DNA of 64,000 nt from Paramecium octaurelia (Eukaryota; Ciliophora; Oligohymenophorea; Peniculida; Parameciidae), in assembly GCA_905182995.1 (NCBI GenBank), contig CAJJDP010000008.1, positions 576,506 to 640,505 on the forward strand. Reading direction: 5' to 3'. Numbering within the stretch: position 1 is the first letter of the stretch; the number at the start of each line of letters is the position of its first letter. Below are positions 1 through 10,383 of the stretch, in pieces. The translations under genes and the position numbers were made by a program. Below the pieces are notes generated by a model, which was given only the letters and a program-made list of their open reading frames with translations, searched no databases and had not been told where the DNA came from.

Positions 1-256
1 CATTTATGGCTCTTGGATCAATTGCTCCATTTTATGCCAAATTGATGATTTTACACAACAATATACCATCTCCCACTTTGATAAACATATCATTTGTTTC
101 TGGATCCAATGGTAAAATGTCAGCAACATCCTTATCGTCTCTAAGGTAGTAATTGATGTGATCACAAAAGGATGATACTTCATCTTGAGAATAAGTGTGA
201 TGAGATCCATCACCCTTTTCTACCTTTAAGGCTTGCATTTGCTTCAGATTATCCAT
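1..256 (-). CDS. Fimbrin/plastin (actin bundling), N-terminal part
   Basis: The gene starts at 256 and runs off the left edge, so only about 85 residues are visible. After an N-terminal stretch with SQDEV, the sequence KVGDGILLCKIINLA followed by a segment giving GAIDPRAIN matches the start of the first calponin-homology domain of fimbrin/plastin, which cross-links actin filaments. A TAA codon falls inside this conserved block (NLA-Q-NGAIDPR), showing that TAA is read as Gln. The start lies 22 bp downstream of the stop of the next minus-strand gene. Family assignment is from recalled motifs; the rest of the protein is outside the window. Confidence 0.85.
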
Positions 257-278
257 GTTATTTAATAATATAATTTAA

Positions 279-803
279 TCAAGATATTTCTTTGTCTTAA
301 ATTGCAGTATTTTATTAGATTGCCTATTCTACATGATTTTGCTTTTCAACAACTTAATCCATTTTATCCTTATTTTTATTCTTTTTCTTAGCACTCTTAT
401 TTTTCGATTCCACTGTGTGCTTCTTCAAAATAGCCACTCTCTTTTTGTATTCAATAGACTTTTGGAAATCCTTTAAATTACAAATGCACATATGATAATC
501 ATCAAGTTCTGTCTCTGGGATCACCATGGCATGATTTTCCTTATCTATTTCTTCATCATCTATGAACGAATCATCCTGATCATAAACATTTTGCCCCTTT
601 TCATAATCAAAGTCCTTTTGCATGGCTCCGGTTTTCCTAGCAATTTAATAAGGATTGTCTAATTTGCCATATTGGGCGCATCTTTAGACAATGTTATCAA
701 TTAAATTCCTTTTGGCATTATGAACTTGCTCCTCTTAATAAATGGGAGACTTAAAAAACTTGCCTTCCGGAGTCTCTATATCAATTACAATCCACTCATC
801 CAT
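279..803 (-). CDS. Small ubinuclein/HPC2-like (HUN domain) protein
   Basis: An uninterrupted 174-codon frame from ATG at 803 to TGA at 279, with several TAA/TAG glutamine codons. The middle contains YDQDDSFIDDEE, close to the acidic YD-x-DD-x-FIDD core of the ubinuclein/HPC2 HUN domain, which binds the HIRA histone chaperone. The N-terminus (MDEWIVIDIETPEGKFFKSP) is unrecognised and the C-terminus is Lys-rich (AKKKNKNKDK). Ubinucleins are usually much longer, so this would be a minimal version. The role in nucleosome deposition is inferred from one motif; a chance acidic match cannot be excluded without a profile search. Confidence 0.5.
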
Positions 804-972
804 CTCTTATATATATATATATAAAATTAATTAGTTTTAAATAAACTTGTCATATAAAAATAGAGGTAACTATTAATTTTTGTGATTCTACTGAATTCTA
901 TCAAATTACTCTTTGTCAATTAATGCATTCAATTATTGAATGCAGATAAATAAATATATTAAATTCATCTAA

Positions 973-2436
973 TCATTTTAGTAAACTAAATCTTGTCTTA
1001 AGTAGAAATGTCTTTCTCAAACCTTAAGAAGTTTCAGCTGGTTCAGATTTTAAAGCAGGCAATGACACTATTCTATTAATCTGATACACTCTCTTAAACT
1101 CCATTATTTACATCTAACAACTGAGATAGCCATCATAGTTGAATCCCCCAAAAATGAGTAACTTATTACCTATATTATAATGATGTTAACTTACCATCAA
1201 TGCAAGAGGAATGGCCAGCTCTAGGCTAAGGAATCACTCCTTCCTATTAGATTATAAACCATTCGTTATTCCTTAACGCATAGATTTAATTGGAGAATGT
1301 GGTTTATTGCATATCATCTATCTTGCCTCCATATAACAAAATAAATGGATCGTAATAAGCCATAGTATGCATCATTAATTTTGGTGGCTTAGACCCTATG
1401 GTTTCTTTTGGTTTCCAATTTTAAATTGCATCATACGTATAAAGCTAATCATAAACCTCATCATTCTAATTGACTCCACCATATAAGTATATTGTCTCTT
1501 GGACTTCTACAATGGCTGTGTGCATAATTCCTTTGGCAAATACATTTTTGGGATTAGGAACTTCATGAAATCTGGAATGAGCAGTATCAAAAATCATAGT
1601 ATCGTTGAGAACCTTGTTTTTAAAGCCTTCTCCACCAATAATGAAGATGGAATCTTTGTAATTAGTAGCGGCATGATACTTTCTCATTTGAAATATTCCT
1701 GTGTACTTGATGGTTTGCCATCTTTCACCATCAAACTTTTGAATTTCATTCACAAAACATTTGGATCTAAGAGGACCGTAATTATTGATTTATTCTCCTC
1801 CTATCACATATAAATCAGTTGATATAGAAGTCATTGTATGGCCATATCTTGGTGTGACATTTTATAAAGAAGTCCATTTATTGCTTGCTAATTCAATTTA
1901 TAAAATATTTTACTTGTTTCAAATTAACAAAAATCGTTATTTACTGAATTACCAAAACCTCCACTTAGAAATATGGAACCTTGATGAGTTACCATCTGTC
2001 CAAACTCTCTAAATTGGGGAAACCAATTTTACTCACAAACTATCCAATTGCCTTTAATCAAACAATTCTAATTGATGTTGGTTTCAATAACTGATTGTTG
2101 TCTCTTGAATTTGATTTTATTATTATTAGTTTTCAATTTTAATGTTTTATTACTATTTTTAATTAATGTTTTGTATTGAGTCTGTCTAAAGATTGTATTT
2201 TTAAAATCATCATTCAATTTCTCATGCACAGCCACAAAGATTTATTCAAACAATCCCTTTTTTTCTTGGAGAGCAGGCAATGTATGTTATTTAACTTTCT
2301 ATCCCTAACTTATTTAATAGAATGATTTCTCTAACTGTTGGTAATCCTTTCCTTAAGTTGCAATGGAACTATTGACTGATTATCTACCACAAGTGAGTTA
2401 GGATTAATCAAGTCTTTTATTTCTAATATTTATCAT
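973..2436 (-). CDS. Kelch-repeat protein
   Basis: About 470 residues after removal of two introns: 1888..1913 (26 nt) and 1170..1194 (25 nt), both GTA...TAG. Repeated blades end in hydrophobic residues plus GG: IFLSGGFG, LYVIGGE, IFIIGGEGF, IYLYGGVN, ILLYGGKID and LLIFGGFN, followed by typical W or YD positions. This is a beta-propeller, normally a protein-interaction platform. An N-terminal region of about 120 residues rich in Gln, Asn and Lys has no recognised domain. The start at 2436 is the first in-frame Met and lies only 13 bp from the divergent gene starting at 2450; a downstream Met is possible. Partner unknown. Confidence 0.85.
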
Positions 2437-2449
2437 AATAAAAATTAAT

Positions 2450-3371
2450 ATGAGTTTATCGTTTTCATCTTTTGGGAAAATTCTTGAAAAAACCCAGCCA
2501 ATAGCAGTTGATGAAGTAATAAATCTCAATGGACACATACTCCCAACCATAAAGAAGGACAAAAAGTAATAAAATAGCAATTATTAAGCAAGCTCTAAAT
2601 GTTTTCATTGTTGAGAAAAAATGAAGGAAAACAATAAAATGAATCCTTTCCCTTTAACGCTGTATCCAGAAGAGCCAAACCAACTCTCTGTTGTCTGATG
2701 CCAGAAAAATCATACGAAGCAAAATACACCCCAAAATTTGAAGTTGTTTAATGTAAATCTCCTTCCTTTGATTTTGGATCAGGAAATTAAATAAGAACAA
2801 GATCGATCTCGATTTGTAGTCAAGATTACTATATTGATTAATACACCTCCTTTAGAACTATGTCAAAATCAACTAAGGCTTAAACTGAAAAGAAAAACAC
2901 AATCTCTCATATAAAAGAGGAATGCCCTAAGTTATTGCATTCCTTGAAGGTGTAACTGGATAAAAATAAGAGAAGCAAGACTCATAATTGTTCTCCTGAT
3001 TTTAATAAGTATACTGATCGTAAATATACTTAGAGAGAATTTTTGCAGCAATACGATTTGCTCGGAGTAAATTATTCGAGAATAGTAAAATTTATTTAAA
3101 ATAATGAAAGAACAAAAGACTTGATGTAGGATATGTTGAATTCAGTAAATTTACCAACAAAGTTATGATGAAACAAGACAGAGCCGAAACACCCCCATCA
3201 GTTCGTTTGGACTACAATTTTGATAAACCAAAACAAATGAGGAACATCTATTTAGGCAACCACAAACCACTGTAACCTAAACTCAAACCCAAACACTTAT
3301 AAACTATTAATAATTGTGGGTAAAGGTACATCAAAAGAACATAGGAACTAATGTAATGGTCAGACTAGTGA
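2450..3371 (+). CDS. Unrecognised Ser/Lys-rich protein
   Basis: Predicted 292 residues from three exons, 2450..2565, 2589..3125 and 3146..3371, whose lengths sum to a whole number of codons. The two inferred introns are 23 nt (GTA...AAG) and 20 nt (GTA...CAG); without them the frame is broken by TGA. No domain is recognised. The sequence is polar, rich in Ser, Lys and Gln, with short motifs such as REFLQQYDLLGVNYSRIV near the C-terminal third. Splicing is supported only by frame continuity, so the exon structure is moderate confidence; a shorter product ending at 3168 is the alternative. Confidence 0.5.
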
Positions 3372-3429
3372 ATAGTAGTAGTAGATTAATTTATATAATA
3401 TAAATATGTCGATAAATCTAAATAAGTTA

Positions 3430-4075
3430 TCAACAGCATTTTTTGTTTTTCTAATGAACTTAGTACAAACTTTTAGATGTGCCTCTTACAAACTCAGGAT
3501 TCTCTAATTCCATTTGGGATGCCATTGTGCCAACTCTATCAAACATTTCCTCGATATTTTATTTATATCAAACCTTCTATTCCTTAGCCAGTCTTCGCAG
3601 ACACCAAGAATAATTCTCCATTTATTTTATCTGCAAACTTTTTGGCTTCCGCATATGTGACATTGTCATTATCCAGATCAACTTTATTTCCGCATAAAGC
3701 CAAAATCATTTTGTTCCCGTCACAATTATCCTTTAGATCTTCATGCCACTTCTCGAGGTTGCGAAATGTCTCCTTATTTGTGATGTCATATACCAAAATG
3801 GCGATTTAGGATTCTTGTAGACTTTATACCAAAATCAAATAACTACATCTATAGTATATTTTAGTCAGGGCCCGAAAAGCTTCTTAGCCAGCTGTGTCCC
3901 ACAACTGGAATGTTATATCTTCTCCATTTATATTAATAGTTTTAGATTGAAATGAGCTTCCGATGGTTGGTTCTGTCTTCCCATCATATTAATTTTACAC
4001 TATTCGTTTCACTATGCAACTCTTTCCCACATTTTGACTTCCTAAAAATACTGTTTTAAATTATCTATTGCTCAT
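3430..4075 (-). CDS. Rab-family small GTPase
   Basis: Contains all G-boxes in order: G1 GSQNVGKS, switch II WDTAGQE (its Q is a TAA codon), G4 GNKVDL and G5 SAKTG, and ends in KNKKCC, a typical prenylated Rab tail. Membrane traffic GTPase. Two interruptions are needed. A 33-nt segment at 3814..3846 (GT...AAG), a multiple of three with no in-frame stop, sits between YYR and AILVYD; removing it restores the family length. A second of about 25 nt near 3556..3580 lies between GQGIE and EMFDRV; its splice site would start GG rather than GT, so it may be a frameshift or sequencing error. Subfamily not assigned. Confidence 0.85.
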
Positions 4076-4102
4076 ATTACTTTTATAAAATAATTCAATT
4101 AA

Positions 4103-4672
4103 ATGGGACAGAGCTGTATGAATAAAAAGAAAGAATTAAATGACCCTATGCTTCTATCTATCAAACCTATAAATAGAACCAAAAAACCAACTTGGGAATT
4201 GCATTATAACGAGGGCAGACCTGAAACTCAGGAAGATCTTGACTTTGACATTGAAACAAGAATTCTAAAAAAAAAAGAAGTCCGTTTCGCTACTCCTGAA
4301 AAAGGCGGACACTCCTTCTCTCAAGGAGTGAAGTACCAAAAAGAATTGTTAATGAAATAAATGTTCGGCGACATGTTTGCAAGGAAAAAGTATAGTTTAA
4401 TACGATCCGACAGGGTATTAAGAGAAAAAGAATACCACAACAGAATCAACCAAACTTAAAATGTAGACTTCAGTTTTTCTCCAGGGAAATTGTCACTTAA
4501 ATAAATTAATATTGACCCTTCCGATCAAACCTCGAGTTTGAAGGAAGAAGTTAAATCTCTCAAATCTTTTAAATCTAATAGTTAGCCTTAATCAAGCATT
4601 TTGAAGCAAAAAAGCAACAAAGCCAAATCACATTATTCTGGATCGAGAAGAAGTGTTAGGTTTCAATTTTGA
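4103..4672 (+). CDS. Small MGxxxC protein with paired PP1-docking motifs
   Basis: An uninterrupted 189-residue frame. It begins MGQSCMNKKK: Gly2 followed by Cys5 and a basic stretch is the pattern of an N-myristoylated, palmitoylated membrane anchor. Two copies of an ILK-then-VRF arrangement are present: RILKKKEVRF at residues 53-62, and SILK (165-168) followed by RRSVRF (182-187) at the C-terminus. SILK and RVxF are the established docking motifs for protein phosphatase 1, SILK lying N-terminal to RVxF in known regulators. A role as a membrane-tethered PP1 regulator is inference from motifs. It starts 27 bp from the divergent Rab gene. Confidence 0.7.
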
Positions 4673-4825
4673 TTAAGTGATATTTATTATTTAATTATGC
4701 TCATTCTCTTTGCTTAAATTATAAACTACTGAAAAGTTTAATTTCTTTATATCTGATTAATACTAGTTGTTTTCGAATTATTACTGGAATAAATTAGGTA
4801 ATTTATACACATTATCAACATGTAT

Positions 4826-6020
4826 TCATAATTATAAATCAATAAAGATTATCATCAAAGAAATATCTTGAATTCCATCGTGTTCCCCATCCCAAAAATG
4901 ATGGGCATTCGCTAAAATTTCATTCTCTATTCTTGTTATTTCACTCTATGATTTGGGAGGATTATATTTATTAAGAACCTATCCAATATCCATAGTATCC
5001 AAATAACTCCACAATGAACTTGTTGCGATTACCAAATATCCAGATTTCGGGAATCTGAAGTGAATAATCTCAGGTTCTACTGTCACTCCCACAGTCTTGT
5101 GAACTTTGTTACCAAAACATCTAGTGATATGCAGTCCCTAATCCAATTTATTTTTTGTCCAAATTTACAGATTTCCTTACTTCAGTCCTCTTATCATTTA
5201 TTAATCAATCCTACCGTTGTGAGATCTAACCCTTAATAATTCGGTTTCTCTGGAGGGCACATGTTCAAAAGACAAATTTTTCATTCTCCATAAATGTATC
5301 GTCTATTCTTAAAAGTCATTTTTATAGTAAAATAAGGCTTTCGAGTCTCCACAATTAACACACAACAATTGATCCCCAACTATAAGTATTGAGATATTAG
5401 AAGATCCACTTTGAGAAGTGTCAATTTCACTTTATTATGACTAATAATATTAATATAAATTTATACCAATAATTCATCGGTATTTTTATATAGATCAATT
5501 ATTTCTTCATGAATTTTTTCATCTTTCATATTGTTAGCATCCAATTTTGAGATAATATCTTGGTATGACTTATCCAATTCCATCCCAACAAATCTGGCTA
5601 TAGGTAGACCTGATGTGCCATGACCATCGTTTAAAATAAATACATGTTTGCCATTTCCATCTCCGATCTTAGTTTTGCATTAAACGTAATCTTAACTTCG
5701 TATTTTATACCTTCTATAGTCCTGACCATCTACACATCTAAATGACTTCAAATAAATATTTACTTAATTGAGTGATATCTCACTACGTTCTTGTGAAAAT
5801 CATCGAGCTTAGTAATTGAAATGTTTAAAACTGTTTTTTGTTTTGAATGAACTATGGGAGAATACATTAATTAATTAGATGCCAAAGATGGCAATCGAGT
5901 TGAGTTTCTTTGTAGTTTAATGTTCCTTGAAGTGGTTGCCTGAGGAGCAGGTATTTTCTGTTAAGAAAATGCCCCTACCTTGGTTTTTAGCAAAAATAGT
6001 TTCTTTTATTATGCACTCAT
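4826..6020 (-). CDS. PP2C-like protein, likely catalytically impaired
   Basis: Two 26-nt GTA...TAG introns (5738..5763 and 5441..5466) give about 380 residues. PP2C landmarks appear in order: FILNDGHGTSG (DGHG retained), LLCVNCGDSKA, IWTKNKLDQGLHITRCFGN, then YLVIATSSLWSYL and DGIQDISLMIIFI. In active PP2C enzymes the third motif is RSFGD and the fourth is ASDG-x-WD; here the metal-binding Asp residues of both are replaced (RCFGN, TSSLWS). Fold assignment is firm; loss of Ser/Thr phosphatase activity is inferred. The N-terminal 90 residues are basic and low complexity. Confidence 0.8.
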
Positions 6021-6437
6021 TTAAAGATAAAGTATTTTTAAAATCAATAATTAAGAAATTAATTTAGATATAAATCCAATTTACATAGTCTGCATTATTA
6101 TTATAATAAATATTTGATAAAATAGATCTGTTATTGCATTTAATCGAATAAATCTAATACTCAAATGACCAAAATAATTAAATGACTCTATCAGAATCAT
6201 TATCTAGAATTTTAATTCTATTATCTGTATAAATATAAACTATTCAATTTGTCTTTAAATCTTATTATATAAAATTACCCTCCCTCTAAGACAAATTCTA
6301 AAAGCTCGATTTCTCTAGATTAAATAATTTGATTTCACAATTGAATGCTCCTCTAATATTTTACGCATAATACCATTTAATAATAATGGGTAAGTTCAGG
6401 AGTATAATACGGATAGCAAAACCAAATATTCGAACAC
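6021..6437. other. Intergenic region between PP2C-like gene and tRNA-Asn
   Basis: 417 bp, A+T rich, between the minus-strand PP2C-like start and the tRNA. All three frames on both strands are interrupted by TGA and no conserved protein segment was seen. It must contain the promoter of the PP2C-like gene. No repeat or RNA structure is recognised. Confidence 0.6.
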
Positions 6438-6510
6438 GCTGATGTAGCTCAGTCGGCAGAGCGGTTGGCTGTTAACCAACAGGTCGAAGGTTCAAACCCT
6501 TCCATTAGCG
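6438..6510 (+). tRNA. tRNA-Asn (GTT)
   Basis: 73-nt cloverleaf without intron. The acceptor stem pairs GCTGATG with CATTAGC (one G-T wobble), the D-arm contains AGCTCAGTCGGCAGAGC, the anticodon stem is GTTGG/CCAAC around loop CTGTTAA with anticodon GTT at 6471..6473, and the T-arm contains GGTTCAAACCC. Decodes AAC/AAT. G at 6510 is the discriminator; CCA is not encoded. Confidence 0.95.
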
Positions 6511-6529
6511 CTTTTTTATTTTTTTATTT
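6511..6529 (+). terminator. RNA polymerase III terminator of tRNA-Asn
   Basis: Runs of T begin one base after the tRNA (C, then TTTTTTA and TTTTTTTA), the standard pol III termination signal. Confidence 0.75.
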
Positions 6530-6587
6530 ACCACCCTTGAGTATAGTTCATTATATGGCATTAATTATTATTTAATTATTATAAATA

Positions 6588-6881
6588 ATGGATTAAGACC
6601 CTGAGCCTCCTAAATCTAGACTTACTAAATTCTTTGAAAGAGTTGACAATTGGATTGGACCATCCAGACTTTAATACAAACCTGCTTGTCATGACTTAAA
6701 GGAAATGATTGTAGAATGTGTATTAGAGTCAGATTGTATGAAAAACAATGAAGGAGATTTTAGATTCTGTTTAACTGAAGGAATCAATAAGGAATGTAAA
6801 GCCATAAGACATGATTGGTATGTTTGCAGAAAATCATAAGTGGATTGGAATAAACATCATTTTAAAGACGATCCTCGCTGA
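6588..6881 (+). CDS. COA5: Cytochrome c oxidase assembly factor COA5/PET191
   Basis: 97 residues in one exon. Cys residues are spaced as in the PET191 family: C-x9-C in CHDLKEMIVEC, then VLESDC, and CKAIRHDWYVC as a second C-x9-C, followed by RKSQVDWNKHHF, matching the family tail. These twin Cx9C proteins are imported into the mitochondrial intermembrane space by the Mia40 disulfide relay and are needed for complex IV assembly. Length is normal for the family and there is no cleavable presequence. The start is the only ATG between the tRNA terminator and the first Cys. Strong assignment by motif spacing. Confidence 0.88.
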
Positions 6882-6915
6882 TATTCTTATATAATACATT
6901 ATAGATAATATTATA

Positions 6916-8184
6916 TCACTCAATTTTAGTTGCTGTTTACTAGGATTCTTCAACATCTATTCTACCTTTCAAGAAATCATTTGACTATTTGTAAATTTAA
7001 TATGTATTTTGTATATCAATACCAAGTGTATTACAATAATTATGTTCAGCCATGAATTAATAAAGATCTAAAGAATCATCTTCATCAAATTCAGACCCAA
7101 AACATTTCTCAAATTAATCCTTAAATTAATGTTGCATATCCTTCTTTTCAATTTCTAATAAAAATTTAGCCACTTGACTAGGCTTCAATTCTTTCCTCAA
7201 CTATTCTAGAGTCTATCCATAAGCACCTAATTCAAGTTACACCTAATTTTTAATCTCCTAAAAAGATGAAAGAGTACTATTAATAGAATATCTATGAAAA
7301 TACTTAGTCAAATCATTTTAATATCGTAGTAACTTTTTTTATTTTTTCTGAAGAGTTTGTTTTTGTTTATCCGTTAACTTTAAACTTCTTAATACACCAT
7401 GTTCTGACAAAGACTCTGAGGATGCGAAAATATCCTAATCGGTCTTGGCCACTCCAATTATGTAATTTAAATATGGAGATAGGCAATTCTCATATATTTA
7501 CCGAGCATAATGATCAATTTATTATTATCTCTCCAAGGATCCTGATCCAAATTTTTTCTGAAATCATATTTGAGTATTATTTACATTCAGTGATTCAATA
7601 AATGTATCGATATTCATTTCATTGATATTACTTTACACCGAGTTTTATAAATTAGAAAACAATATAATCTTATTTTAATCTTAATCTTATCTCTAACATT
7701 AATACTATGTTACCTGACTTATTTTACCCTGTAAGTTTGTTGCTAATTCTGTGGTTTATTCATTTACCCTTTTAAATATTTCCAATTATTCAGATAACTT
7801 TGTGACTTTGGTCTCAAGTAGTTCTAAATAGATTTTCTTTCTTTTTCTACTATTTCTCGCTGATTCTCTATTCTTAGCCAACTTATCTTCCTTATCACAA
7901 TTAGAACTTCCAATTATAAGCTGACTTTAAATCTTATTTGGAACTTGTTTTTTACCAACTCTATTAATATTCATATGCCTTTACTTTTCATCTGATTACT
8001 CTTAGTTGGCTATTTTTATCAAGGATGATATCTTATTTATGTAGGCATTCTTAGTATTCGGCATTTGCTTTTTATTCTTATTGCTATTGTTTTATCGTTT
8101 GCTAGGCAACTCATCCTGTTCGAATTATAAGTCGCTTGAATTGGAATCGTAATTAAGTTGATCAATATAATCAGGGAAACTCAT
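6916..8184 (-). CDS. bZIP transcription factor
   Basis: About 410 residues. The segment AKNRESARNSRKRKK has the bZIP basic-region signature N-x2-SA-x2-SR-x-R and is followed by heptad-spaced leucines (LELLETKVTKLSEQLEIF), giving a DNA-binding dimer. A 27-nt intron at 7558..7584 (GTA...CAG) removes an in-frame TGA; a possible 21-nt intron just after the zipper does not change the frame. The C-terminal 250 residues, containing a repeated Lys/Gln-rich helix region and an acidic patch near FGSEFDEDDSLDL, are unrecognised. bZIP factors are uncommon among ciliate genes I know, so target genes cannot be guessed. Confidence 0.85.
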
Positions 8185-9401
8185 TAATTTTAATATTTTT
8201 ATATCAAATTGCTAAATATAAATTATTGATTATTAAATGCTATTTGCTATAAAATCCATCAAACAATTATAAAATTACATTATAAAAGTATCTCCCATTT
8301 CTATTAGCAGAATTCTATTATATTATTATGTTACACAATCTTAATTCAATTATTAAAATTTCAAATAAATATTACTTTTTATTTTCCCTTAGAACAAGCA
8401 CTCTTTTTGTAAATAATTGTAGGGAAACCAATATATTATTATTTTAAACAATTAAAATCATTTTATCCTCTAATTTCCAATATTTAAATATTCCTAAAGG
8501 TAGTAGAGTAATTATACTAAATCTTTAAGAAAGAAAATAATATAAAGTTATTATATTATTTTAAATAATAGTTGATTATCAGATCATATAATTTTTCATT
8601 AGTGATTCAAATAGTTTTAAGTCAAATAAGATATTAGAATACAGTATTACAATTAATAAGGAAATCTCTCCTTTGAAAAAAGTTAAAGAACTCAAGCATT
8701 AAGGAATTATAAAAGATGATATTTTTCAATTTTAATTAGTTTTATTTAATCCAAAAGAGATATAGTGGAAAAATACTTCAATTATTGTTATTTAGATATT
8801 TAGGTAAGTAAATTTGCTTAATATTTGCCAATCTTAAAAAATTATTGGAAGGATGAAGGATGGTTTCTAAAGCAAAAAGCAATTATTCAACAATCATCCT
8901 TATTTTAAACTACATATTTCCTAAGAATTAATGAGTGCATTAAAGGTTTTACCAAACTTATAAATAAATTATTAAATTTAATCAAAGTGAAGTGAGTTGA
9001 GAAAATAATAAATTGGGATAAGTTTATGATATAGCTCGCATTTGTTAAAGCATAAGGCTATAGTAAGTAATAACTCAACCTGGACAATTGAAAAATTAAA
9101 TAAATTTCACTTATAACTTATAAAAAATCAATCCAATAATGAAATTATTTAAGGTTAATCTAACTAATTACGCTTTTAATAAATGAAGAAGCAAATTTAA
9201 TTTAAATAACCACGATATGTTTCCCATATTTTAGATATTAAATTATTAAGATGTTTAAATTATTTAGAAAATCAGATAATCTCACAATATAGAATACAGT
9301 TTATTAAAATAAATTGAGGATAGATGATAGAAGATAAATGAATCAAAAATGCATATTCAAAAAAAGTAGTTAAAATAAATGAATTAAAAAATATTAGAAA
9401 A
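8185..9401. other. 1.2-kb region without confident gene; possible decayed coding DNA
   Basis: No complete gene can be built. On the plus strand, a frame stays free of TGA from roughly 8500 to 8995 and contains protein-like stretches such as LPILKNYWKDEGWFL, followed by a shorter open stretch near 9010..9180 in another frame. No start codon, plausible intron set or known domain connects them. TGA is expected about every 57 codons by chance at this composition, so the open stretch is suggestive only. It could be a pseudogene remnant or an unannotated ciliate-specific gene. It must also hold the promoters of the bZIP and NOXRED1-like genes. Confidence 0.35.
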
Positions 9402-9425
9402 ATGATTATTAATAATATAAATATT

Positions 9426-10276
9426 ATGAATCAACAATTTTATAACTTCCTCAACATACCAATCACTCAAAACCCAAAACCTGAATTAGTAAGAGTACGA
9501 TTAGCTAAATAATTTATTGTTGCTTAAGTGTTACATATTTTCAATACTTGGAAATCAATTCATAATGATGAATCTATTACTTTTGGATTGATTGGATGTG
9601 GATAAGTAGGAAAGCTGATAATCAATTCAATAATTCCATATGCTATTAAATACTACGATCTAAAGCCTTAGGATGTTCACATATCAACAAGAAGGTATTA
9701 TAATAATTATAGTACTTCAATAGGCCTGAATAAATATATTATTATGTTACAAAAGGCTATTAGGTATACTTTGACAATGACAAATTATTGGAATAATGCA
9801 ATTTTGTGGTTATTGCTATTCCACCAGTGATTGATAATTGGAATATTTTGGAATTATAAAATAAGAATCCTAAGACTTATATAATTTCTTTATTATCGAC
9901 TTTAAAATTGCCCAGATTGAAACAATTACTTAAATAAGAAAATCACTTGTATCATACATAGATTTCTTCATAGCAACTTGATTAAGCAATTTTGAGCTAC
10001 ATAGAATTAATAGAGTAGATAAAGCCAGGAGTGTTTCAAACTCAAATTTAGGAAGACATTGTCAAATTAATTACTGAACAAAGTCACAATCACTTTATTG
10101 ATGGAGAGAATAGGATAAAGTTATTTATAGAATCCTTTGGGATTGAGTTGACTGAGAGTTAATACATGAAAATATTTGGAAGAAATAAACAGGAGTTTGA
10201 AACATAAATGGAGAAATTATTCAAAATGAGCTTTACAAAATCTATGCTCTAATTTTAAAATTTTATTTAAAAATGA
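9426..10276 (+). CDS. NOXRED1-like NADP-binding oxidoreductase
   Basis: About 275 residues after removal of a 29-nt intron (9695..9723, GTA...TAG). Rossmann motif FGLIGCGQVGKLI (GxGxxG) is followed by DVHISTRRPEQI, the P5C-reductase/F420-oxidoreductase-like dinucleotide site, then VVIAIPP. Downstream, LPRLKQLL and ESFGIELT resemble NOXRED1, a P5CR-like protein of unknown substrate. The splice gives the exact STRR-PE junction expected, supporting it. A second in-frame Met lies 24 bp upstream at 9402; either start is possible. No targeting signal seen. Enzyme activity is inferred from family; the substrate is unknown. Confidence 0.75.
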
Positions 10277-10383
10277 ATAAGTAATGAAAAAGATTCAACT
10301 ATTAAAAAATGAAATATTTATTATGAAATTTGTCAACTTATGATTGTAAATATCTGTATAAATTAAATTAATTGATAAAATTA

